Assembly: GCF_017526105.1 (NCBI RefSeq) | Contig: NZ_CP071839.1 | Coordinates: forward strand, 6,486,001-6,550,000 | Length of the DNA stretch: 64,000 bases | Reading direction: 5' to 3' | From: Streptomyces cyanogenus | GTDB lineage: Bacteria; Actinomycetota; Actinomycetes; Streptomycetales; Streptomycetaceae | Shown: positions 34,785 through 41,770 of the stretch, piece by piece | Layout: each line of letters opens with the position of its first letter | Position numbering within the stretch: position 1 is the first letter of the stretch | The notes under the pieces: generated by a model | Databases searched by the model: none | The model's input: the letters and a program-made list of their open reading frames with translations, nothing else | What the model was told of the DNA's origin: nothing | Position numbers and translations under genes: made by a program

Positions 34785-35538
34785 TCATCGAGGTGATCCC
34801 GTCGGGCGGCCGCACCCTGCATGCCGGAATCGATCACGACATGCAGGGGACAGAGCCCCCCGCCGACTGACGCGTGGCGGGTCCACAGTGGGCGCACCGA
34901 CACGACTCCACCGCGTGAAGCTCCGTACCGGGGGAGGCGCTGCCGTACTGAGGGTAGCCATGCCACGCCAGATTGTTGGTGCCGAACCGACGTACGGCCG
35001 TGACGCTCATTTGACGCTCCGGGCGCCCGCTGGCCCTCATTCGGGACCCGCAAGCCTCTCTAACCTGCTGTTTTACCGCCTGCGTCCAGGGCGACATGTT
35101 TCCGATGACGCATCATGTGGAGTGCGTCGCGATTCTTGAGCCTGTAGCAAAGGGTGTCTGACCTGCTGTTCTTCTGGTTTCCCAGGTGGCGGGCGGGTCG
35201 TGCCTACATGTTTCCGCGGGTCCACCGCGTGGAGCATGATGCAGGTTGCTTCCACATGCCTCACCTTGCGGTTTCGCAGCAGGGCGCGGATCGAGAACGC
35301 TCTTCCTCAACTCCATGAGGGACGGGTTCGGGAAATGTCTTGACGCTCGTTCGACGCTGATCCTGATGGGCGTGACGCGGTTGTCCCGGATCAGATAGCG
35401 CGGGTCAATCGCCAGCTGGCACGTCCTGTCGGGGGAAGGCGACGCGCACCCGCAGTCCGGGATGGCGGCAGCCGAGTGCGAGCCGGTGTCCGAAGCGAGC
35501 GAGGCGGATCCCCGGGTGAGCTGGTTGCCGCAGTCTGC
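34785..35538. other. Non-coding, repeat-bearing region, 754 bp
   Basis: No gene supported. Contains the left copy of a ~144-bp direct repeat (35001-35144), a third partial copy of its TGACGCTCGTTYGACGCT motif at 35341-35360, and a segment at about 35200-35250 (ACATGTTTCCG..CGTGGAGCATGATG) that loosely echoes the second half of the repeat. Looks like the product of repeated recombination. Confidence 0.55.
35001..35144 (+). repeat. Direct repeat L flanking the lasso locus
   Basis: Two conserved blocks: 35001-35030 (27 of 30 matches to 41576-41605) and 35092-35144 (48 of 53 matches to 41668-41720), with almost the same spacing (91 versus 92 bp). The core TTTCCGATGACGCATCATGT is invariant. The function is unknown; a duplicated attachment site or a relic of a replicative event is possible. 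Confidence 0.75.
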
Positions 35539-35965
35539 TCAGCGCCACGGGGCGATCTTGCCCTTGTCGTGGCCCATGACGCCGTTGATGTGGTCGATCA
35601 TCGCCTGGGGCAGTGAGCTGCCGCTGATGCTCTGCATCCAGCCGGGCTGCCGGGCGAACCAGGCCAGTGTGTGGCCACGCACCCGCTTGCCGTTCTGCAC
35701 CGCCCAGTTGTAGACGCGGTCGCCGGAGCTGAAGTTGAACTGGCCCCGCTGTGGTTCGGTGGCGTTGATCTTCATCTCGTTCTCGGCCGTCACCATGTTG
35801 GACTCACGGCTCCCGATCGTCGTGTACGCCGAGTCGCCCAGCCTGCCCGAGGGGATGGCGGTGCGGCCAGTACGGTGACCACACCGAGGACGCCGACGAC
35901 CAGCGCCAGCAGCAGGCCGCGGATCTTCCGGCGGATAACGGATCTGGGAAGGGGGGCCGCAGGTG
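35539..35965 (-). pseudogene. xlnA: Endo-1,4-beta-xylanase (GH10) relic
   Basis: Minus strand. The N-terminal part recalls the XlnA signal peptide (LPRSVIRRKIRGLLLALVV...VVTVLA), followed after a frame change and small deletion by TAIPSGRLGDSAYTTIGSRE, NMVTAENEMK and RVRGHTLAWFARQPGWMQS of the GH10 barrel. The gene stops at about 35540 in GKIAPWR, where intact enzymes read GKIVQWDVVNE. It lacks the catalytic Glu residues and the binding module. A dead fragment, evidence that a larger segment was lost at the left side of the lasso locus. Confidence 0.85.
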
Positions 35966-36402
35966 GACGCGCCTGCGGCTGGGAGGGTTCTGGCGCGCTA
36001 CGGGCCCACGTGGACGTAGCAGGCCCGATTCAGGCGTGCCGAAACGGTCACGGTGAACGGGGTCGGCTGGCCTCGGCAGTGTCCGGATTTCAGTCCCCGG
36101 TAGCGCGAGAACTCCTCCGTCTACCCGCAATACGCCTATGCATGGCGTGTGTTAGAGGGACTTCTGATGCATCAGGCCGCGTGCAGACGCAGAGTTTGCA
36201 TCCTGTGGGCTCTGATGCCCCCGTCGGGCACTGTTGTGATGATCTGTTCGAGGCTCATAGGGTGGCTCACCGAATCGGCCGACGGCGGGTCCGGAACCGC
36301 GGTGAAACGGGGCTGATTCGAACAGGCGCCTGTGCTGTGTCCCTCTTCAGACAACGAAAACGGCGACCACTCAGGTCGGCGTGGACGAAAGGAAGTGTGG
36401 CT
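35966..36402. other. Upstream region of the lasso operon, 437 bp
   Basis: No gene supported. Presumably contains the lasso promoter. A perfect 10-bp palindrome TGATGCATCA lies near 36165. The precursor start has AAAGGAAG 7 nt upstream. No resemblance to known operators noticed. Confidence 0.4.
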
Positions 36403-36510
36403 ATGACATACGAGCGTCCGACCCTCACCAAGGCCGGCGGTTTCCGCAAGACGACGGGCCTGGCCGGCGGTACCGCCAAGGACCTCGCCGGCGGTCACCA
36501 GCTCGTCTGA
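36403..36510 (+). CDS. Lasso peptide precursor, lagmysin-like core
   Basis: 35 aa. The leader has the Y-x-x-P-x-L-x-x-x-G-x-F-x-x-x-T motif read by RRE proteins (YERPTLTKAGGFRKTTG). The predicted core after KTTG is LAGGTAKDLAGGHQLV: a Leu1-to-Asp8 isopeptide would close an 8-residue ring, leaving an 8-residue tail. If cleavage were after KTT, a Gly1-to-Asp9 ring is the alternative; both leave Thr at position -2. From memory, the core resembles lagmysin (LAGQGSPDLLGGHSLL) in length, ring Asp and LxGGH tail. The four expected biosynthesis/export genes follow in order. Confidence 0.9.
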   Translation: MTYERPTLTKAGGFRKTTGLAGGTAKDLAGGHQLV

Positions 36511-36519
36511 CTCCAGCTG

Positions 36520-36569
36520 ACCGGGCCCTGTGCCCTCGCGCTGCTGTAACGCGCGGCACCGGGCCCCGT
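36520..36569 (+). promoter_or_regulatory. Attenuator-like hairpin after the lasso precursor gene
   Basis: ACCGGGCCCTGTGCC pairs with GGCACCGGGCCCCGT at 13 of 15 positions over a 20-nt loop, starting 10 nt after the precursor stop. The position fits partial termination that yields more precursor mRNA than enzyme mRNA. Confidence 0.6.
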
Positions 36570-36573
36570 CCAC

Positions 36574-36610
36574 GGCGGCGGAAGGCGGTCACCGGCCGCC
36601 CTCCGCCGCC
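36574..36610 (+). promoter_or_regulatory. Second hairpin in the precursor-cyclase spacer
   Basis: GGCGGCGGAAGGCGG pairs with CCGCCCTCCGCCGCC at 14 of 15 positions with a 7-nt loop. It follows directly after the first hairpin and ends 54 nt before the cyclase start. Together the two stems fill the 153-bp spacer. Confidence 0.6.
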
Positions 36611-36663
36611 CCCTGTCCCTCCCGCACCGGCGGGCGCGCCAACGACCGGAGGTACGTGAGTCC

Positions 36664-38520
36664 ATGAACAGCCCTATGTCGCTCGCCGTGGTAGCCGCCT
36701 GGCTCGTGGTGTTGCCCGATACCGACGCGGCGGCGGCTGTGGCAGCCAGGGCTCTTCCTCACGCCACCGAAAGCCACACGCATGTCTCCGGCCGCCCGTG
36801 GCTGATGGGCCGCTGGCGCCCGGGGGAGCTGACGGTCGGCGAGTGCGGCGGGGTGCGCCTGGCGGTGTGGGGGGAGCACGCCGTCACCCGTGAGGAAGCG
36901 GCCCGGGCGGCGGCCACCGTCACCGATGTCGCTTCCCTCGACCGCTTCGCCCGTTCCTGGCGAGGCAGTTACCACCTCCTGGCCAGTGTGCACGGGCAGG
37001 TGCGCGCACAGGGCACGGTGACCGGTGTCCGGACCCTGTTCCACGGCGCGGCTCACACGGCGCATCTGGCGGCCGACCGCGCCGACATCCTGGCCGACCT
37101 CATCGGAGCCCCGCTCGACGAGGGGCGGCTCGCGCTGCAGATGCTCAGTCTGGGTGTGCTTCACCCGCTGTCGGCGCGACCTGTGTGGCGGGGAGTGGAG
37201 GCCCTGCCCGGCCATGACTACCTCGTGCTGGAACGCGACGGCCGGGCCCGCTCCAAGCGCTGGTGGCGGTTGCCGCGCCGAGAGATGCCGTTGGCCGAGG
37301 GGGCGCCGATGCTGCGCGACGAGCTGCGACGGGCCGTCGCGATCCGCGTAAGGGGCCGGGATCCGATCACCGCCGATCTGGGCGGCTTGGACTCGACCGC
37401 CGTGGTGTGCACCGCGGTACGGGACGGCGCAGACGTCGTCGCCTACACCGCGGCGACCCACGACTCCCGCGGTGACGACGTGTACTGGGCTCGCCGCACG
37501 GTCGAGGAGCTGTCTCCGGCCGGCCGCGGCGCGGGGCGCATCGAGCACCATGTCGTTCCCGCCGAAGAGTTCCCGCTCACCTACGACGGTGTCGACGCGC
37601 TCACCGACGTCCTGGACGCTCCCTCGCTGTACGCCGTGGACCGCAACCGGCGGATGCATCTGCTCGCCCTCGCCGCGGAGCGCGGTTCCACCGTCCACCT
37701 GAGCGGGTTCGGCGGTGACGAGCTGCTCGCGGGTGCTTCCGCTCGCGTTCATGATCTGCTGCCACGCCACCCGCGCACGGCTTTGCGCCATGCTCGCGGA
37801 TACCTGGCCAAGTACCGATGGTCACGGCGGGAAGCCCTACGTCAGTTACTGGACAGGCGTCCCTACGGGGTGTGGCTGGGCCAGATCGCCACGGACCTCA
37901 CCAGCCCGTTACCCTCCCTGGAGGAGCCGCTGTTCCAGTGGTGCGCGCCCGCCAGGATGCCACCCTGGGCCACCGCGGACGCCGTCGACGCCGTACGCAC
38001 CCTCATCCGGCAGGAGGCCGCGGTGGCGCAGCCACTGGGCCCCGGCCACGGAGAGCACCGTGAACTCGCCACCATGCAGACGGTGTCGCGGTTCGCGCGA
38101 CACCTGAACCAGATGACGCACCCGAGCGGCCTGCTCTTCGCCTCCCCCTTCTACGACGACCGTGTCATCGAGACCGGACTGGCGGTGCGGCCGACGGAAC
38201 GCGTGACTCCGTGGCAGTACAAGCCGCTGATCGTGGAAGCCATGCGCGGCGTCGTCCCCGAGGCCAGCCGCACCCGCGCCACCAAGGCCAATGCCACGAT
38301 GGAGGAGGAGGTTGGGCTGCGGCGCCACCGCGAGGCCCTGCTGGCCCTGTGTGAGGACTCCCGGCTGGCCAAGTACGGCCTGATCGACGCCGACGTGTGG
38401 CGCACCTGGTGCTCCGGACCGGTGTCGGCCGAGTTGGAGAACGTACTGCTTCACCCGACCGTCGGCTGTGAGGTGTGGCTGCGCACACGCGAGACGCTGC
38501 CCCACCACCTGGACGGCTGA
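36664..38520 (+). CDS. Lasso cyclase (asparagine-synthetase-like, C protein)
   Basis: 618 aa. An N-terminal glutaminase-like region (about 1-200) is followed by an ATP-PPi loop domain with ADLGGLDSTAVV near residue 238 and LSGFGGDELLAG near 345. It adenylates the Asp side chain and forms the isopeptide ring. The PP-loop reads D-L-G-G-L-D-S-T, one residue shorter than the usual S-G-G-x-D-S; I cannot tell whether this is a subgroup trait. Second gene of the operon. Confidence 0.9.
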   Translation: MNSPMSLAVVAAWLVVLPDTDAAAAVAARALPHATESHTHVSGRPWLMGRWRPGELTVGECGGVRLAVWGEHAVTREEAARAAATVTDVASLDRFARSWRGSYHLLASVHGQVRAQGTVTGVRTLFHGAAHTAHLAADRADILADLIGAPLDEGRLALQMLSLGVLHPLSARPVWRGVEALPGHDYLVLERDGRARSKRWWRLPRREMPLAEGAPMLRDELRRAVAIRVRGRDPITADLGGLDSTAVVCTAVRDGADVVAYTAATHDSRGDDVYWARRTVEELSPAGRGAGRIEHHVVPAEEFPLTYDGVDALTDVLDAPSLYAVDRNRRMHLLALAAERGSTVHLSGFGGDELLAGASARVHDLLPRHPRTALRHARGYLAKYRWSRREALRQLLDRRPYGVWLGQIATDLTSPLPSLEEPLFQWCAPARMPPWATADAVDAVRTLIRQEAAVAQPLGPGHGEHRELATMQTVSRFARHLNQMTHPSGLLFASPFYDDRVIETGLAVRPTERVTPWQYKPLIVEAMRGVVPEASRTRATKANATMEEEVGLRRHREALLALCEDSRLAKYGLIDADVWRTWCSGPVSAELENVLLHPTVGCEVWLRTRETLPHHLDG

Positions 38521-38640
38521 CACGCCGGCTGCGACGCGGTACCGGCCAGGGACCCTTCGACGCACCCGACACCACCACCGGCCGGCATCCCCGTGCACAC
38601 CCCACGATCCCAGAAGTCCCCTGTCTGGAAGGTCTTCGCG

Positions 38641-38910
38641 ATGAACGCGACCAACGTGACGCTGCGCGGCGGCGTCCTGATGGCCGAGACCGAATACGGC
38701 CTCGCCCTGCTGGACGAGAAGAGCGGCGAGTACTGGACCCTCAACCCCACCGCTGCCTTGGTCCTGGAAACCCTGCTGGCAGGCCGCGGCCCGGACGAGG
38801 CGGTGCACGCCCTCACCGAGCGGTACCACGTCGGCGGCGACCTTGCCCAGCAGGACGTCGACCGCATCCTCACGGAGCTGCGGTCGGCTGGGCTCATCAA
38901 CGGCGACTGA
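38641..38910 (+). CDS. Lasso RRE protein (PqqD-like, B1)
   Basis: 89 aa from ATG 38641 (GGAAGG 9 nt upstream); the frame extends 16 codons further up without a better start. PqqD-fold RiPP recognition element: GGVLMAETEYGLALLDEKSGEYWTLNPTAALVLETLL, then DVDRILTELRSAGLI. It binds the YxxPxLxxxG motif of the leader and presents it to the protease. Located between cyclase and B2 genes as in most actinobacterial lasso operons. Confidence 0.9.
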   Translation: MNATNVTLRGGVLMAETEYGLALLDEKSGEYWTLNPTAALVLETLLAGRGPDEAVHALTERYHVGGDLAQQDVDRILTELRSAGLINGD

Positions 38911-39020
38911 CGAGCGGAACGGCCGGTCGCCGTCGACGGCGACCGACGAGCGAACGGCCCGCGACTTGAGAAGCCGCAGCCCCCGGCACCTGGGGTTCGA
39001 ACGCGCAGAAAGGAATGGCC

Positions 39021-39437
39021 ATGTCGACGCCCGAAGCGATCCCTTACCGGCCTCGTTCCGTACCGTTGCCCACCCGGTGGGCGGCCCGTCTCGCCGCGTG
39101 GTGTGCCCGCCTGCTGGCCATGTTGCCGCCCGCCCGGATACGCGCCGTGCTGCGCCAGGTGCGCCGTGGCGCCCGTCCGGCCTCCGCGGCACAGACCGCG
39201 GCAGCTCTCGACACCGTCCTGGCCGTGAGCCTGACCGCCGGCGGCCGCAAGGGGTGCCTGACCAGATCGCTGGCGACCGTCCTGCTGTGCCGGATGCGCG
39301 GTCAGTGGCCGACCTGGTGCGTCGGCGTGCGCAAGCAGCCGCCGTTCGCGGCGCACGCCTGGGTGGAGGCGGAGTCCGAACCGGTCGGCGAGGACTGCCC
39401 CGCGGAATATTTCCAGCGCTTCTTCGCGGTCGACTGA
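39021..39437 (+). CDS. Lasso leader peptidase (transglutaminase-like, B2)
   Basis: 138 aa. The cysteine protease fold has Cys in GCLTRSLAT (about residue 78) and His in AHAWVEAE (about 111); the acidic third residue is probably in EDCPAEYF or just before. It cleaves the leader so the new N-terminus can be joined to Asp. ATG 39021 has AGAAAGGA 7 nt upstream; ATG 39015 is possible. The transporter starts 3 bp after its stop. Confidence 0.9.
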   Translation: MSTPEAIPYRPRSVPLPTRWAARLAAWCARLLAMLPPARIRAVLRQVRRGARPASAAQTAAALDTVLAVSLTAGGRKGCLTRSLATVLLCRMRGQWPTWCVGVRKQPPFAAHAWVEAESEPVGEDCPAEYFQRFFAVD

Positions 39438-39439
39438 CC

Positions 39440-41344
39440 ATGGCCGCACACCCGCCCGTCACCGCCCGGCCCACACCCCAGACCGACTTGGCCACCGCGG
39501 CGGACGGCGGCGACGGCGTGCCAATGGCCGTCGCCCCGCCCGGAGCCGCTGCCCGCTCCACCGATGACCGCACACCCACCTCCGGCTACCGGGCCCTGGC
39601 CGCCTCGCTGCGGCCCCACCGCCGGGCGGGTCTGGCCGGGGCGCTGCTCGGACTGGCCGGCAGCACCCTCGGGTTGGCGCAGCCCCTGGCTGCCAAGCGG
39701 CTGATCGAGACCCTGGAGACCGGACGCACGACCGTCACACCGGTCCTGGTCCTGGCCGCCCTCCTCGTCGGCACTTCCGTGCTCTGCGCGCTGGGCCAGT
39801 ATGTCCTGCACCGCACCGCCGAGGACGTCGTGTGTTCCGCCCGGCGTCGGATCACCAGGCGCCTGCTCCGGCTGACCGTGCCCGAACTGGACCGGCACGA
39901 ACCGGGCGACCTGATCACCCGCGCCACCTCCGACACCATGCTGCTGCGCCAAGCCGCCATCCAGTCCACCGCGCCCGCCGTCACCGGTGCCGTCGTCCTG
40001 GTCATGACGGTGGTGCTGATGGGTCTGCTGGACGTGGTCCTGCTGTCCGTCACGCTCCTGGTCATCGCGCTCCTGGGGGCGGTGGTAGCGGCCGCGGCGC
40101 CCGCCATCGGACGTGCCACCCGGCAGGCACAGGAGTCGGTCGGTGAGATCGGCGCAGTCCTGGAGCGGTCCCTCGGGGCGGTGCGCGCGGTGAAGGCCGC
40201 CGGGGCGGAGCAGCACGAGACGCAGGTGCTGGAGCGGATGGCCCAGGACGCCCGCCGCACCGGCGTACGCGCTGCAGGCTGGCAGGCCTTGTCGGCGGCC
40301 GCCTCCGCTGTAGCGGGGCAGACGGCCTTCCTGGCGGTGCTCGGTGTGGGCGGTGCCCGGGTCGCCTCTGGGGCGATCGACGTGTCCACCCTGGTCGCGT
40401 TCCTGCTGTACCTGTTCGCGTTGGCACCGCAGATCAGCCGGCTCGTCGACGCCGTGGGGCAGTTCCAGATCGGCGGCGCGGCAGCCCTGCGGATCGAGGC
40501 GGTCCAGCACATGGACACGGAGACCGCCGCCGACGCGTCGCTGGCGAGCACCACCAGGACCGCACAGCGACCGCAGCAGCCGCCGGCGACGGTGCGCTTC
40601 GAGGACGTGGGCTTCCGCTACCATCCCCGACTTCCCGCCGTGCACCACCAGGTGTCCTTCACCGTGCCGGCCGGAGGAGTGACCGCCCTCGTGGGCCCCT
40701 CCGGCGCGGGCAAGACCACCCTCTTCTCTCTGATCGAACGTTTCTACGTCCCTGACACCGGGCGCATTCTCCTCGACGGTCGGGACCTGCAACGCTGGCC
40801 ACTGGCCGATCTGCGCGCGGCCATCAGTTACGTGGAGCAGGACGCACCCGTACTGTCCGGTACCCTGCGCCACAACCTCACCCTGGGCGTCGAGGACACC
40901 CCGGACGAGGAACTGCACGAGGCCTTGCGCCGCACCCGGCTGGAATCGCTCGTCGCCCGCCTTCCTCAGGGACTGGACACCCTGGTCGGCCACCGGGGCA
41001 GCCGACTCTCCGGAGGGGAACGCCAGCGCGTGGCTATCGCCCGCGCCCTGTTGCGCCGCCCCCGGCTGCTCCTCCTGGACGAGGCGACGTCACAGCTGGA
41101 CGCCGACAATGAGGCGGCACTGCGCGAGACCGTGATGGAAGCGGCCCGCACCACCACCGTGTTGGTCGTGGCGCACCGGCTGTCCACCGTCACCACTGCC
41201 GACCGCATTGTCATCATGAAGGCGGGTCGGGTCCAGGCCGTCGGCACCCACGCCGAACTCATGAAGACCGATGCCCTCTACCGCCATCTGGCCACCACAC
41301 AGATGCTCACCGCGAAGCCGGGGCAGGCCGAGAAGGACCGGTAA
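39440..41344 (+). CDS. ABC exporter of the lasso peptide (TMD-NBD fusion, D protein)
   Basis: 634 aa. A six-helix transmembrane domain (about 65-360; segments AGALLGLAGSTLGLAQPL, LVLAALLVGTSVLCALG, VLMGLLDVVLLSVTLLVI, and TAFLAVLGVGG...VAFLLYLFAL) is fused to an ATPase with GPSGAGKTT (Walker A), RLSGGERQRVAIA (signature) and LLLLDEATSQLD (Walker B). As a homodimer it should export the mature lasso peptide and so also give self-protection. ATG 39440 lies 3 bp after the B2 stop, consistent with translational coupling. Confidence 0.9.
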   Translation: MAAHPPVTARPTPQTDLATAADGGDGVPMAVAPPGAAARSTDDRTPTSGYRALAASLRPHRRAGLAGALLGLAGSTLGLAQPLAAKRLIETLETGRTTVTPVLVLAALLVGTSVLCALGQYVLHRTAEDVVCSARRRITRRLLRLTVPELDRHEPGDLITRATSDTMLLRQAAIQSTAPAVTGAVVLVMTVVLMGLLDVVLLSVTLLVIALLGAVVAAAAPAIGRATRQAQESVGEIGAVLERSLGAVRAVKAAGAEQHETQVLERMAQDARRTGVRAAGWQALSAAASAVAGQTAFLAVLGVGGARVASGAIDVSTLVAFLLYLFALAPQISRLVDAVGQFQIGGAAALRIEAVQHMDTETAADASLASTTRTAQRPQQPPATVRFEDVGFRYHPRLPAVHHQVSFTVPAGGVTALVGPSGAGKTTLFSLIERFYVPDTGRILLDGRDLQRWPLADLRAAISYVEQDAPVLSGTLRHNLTLGVEDTPDEELHEALRRTRLESLVARLPQGLDTLVGHRGSRLSGGERQRVAIARALLRRPRLLLLDEATSQLDADNEAALRETVMEAARTTTVLVVAHRLSTVTTADRIVIMKAGRVQAVGTHAELMKTDALYRHLATTQMLTAKPGQAEKDR

Positions 41345-41770
41345 TCCGGTCGGTCGACGCGGCGTCCGGGTCGACAGCGGCGACGAGGTCCGGCCGACAG
41401 CCACCGTACGTGAAGCCGCCCGGGATGCTCCGCGTTGCGACGGCCGCTGCTGCGCACACCCTGGGTCAGGGGCCCGCTCTGGGGCCGCAATGCCAGCGAG
41501 CGGGAGAGGGCTCGTGTCGGGGAGCTGGTCGTGGCAGCCTGTTCCGTCCGAAGAGGAGGGGCGGACTGGTGGTCATGACGCTCGTTTGACGCTCTGGGTG
41601 CCCGCACGTGGGACAGCGAGCCGAGAAATTGGCTCTGACTTGCAGTTTTCCGCGACTCGCTCAAGGCCGACATTTTTCCGATGACGCATCATGTGGAGTG
41701 CGTGACGATCCTGGAGCCTGCCGACAAGGGCCGCTGACACCGTCCAGCCAAGGTCGCGCTCCGCCGGACG
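41345..41770. other. Non-coding region with direct repeat R, 426 bp
   Basis: Between the convergent lasso exporter and FtsX-type permease genes. No gene or clear terminator recognised; the direct repeat copy at 41576-41720 is the main content. Confidence 0.55.
41576..41720 (+). repeat. Direct repeat R flanking the lasso locus
   Basis: Partner of 35001-35144 in the same orientation, 6.6 kb away. The TTTCCGATGACGCATCATGT core and the TGACGCTCGTTTGACGCT element are kept; the sequence between the two blocks is only loosely similar. Confidence 0.75.

Noticed and set aside
34785..35538. Continuation of the IS21 element beyond the IS3 copy
   Set aside because: The sequence after 34784 does not continue the istB frame and lacks the terminal repeat, so the remnant appears one-sided.
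36664..36700. Second lasso precursor near the cyclase start
   Set aside because: No YxxPxLxxxG leader motif or Asp/Glu at core position 7-9 was found in any short frame there.
39302..40993. Long minus-strand frame opposite the lasso exporter
   Set aside because: Gly/Gln/Arg-rich shadow; the plus strand carries intact Walker A, signature and Walker B motifs.
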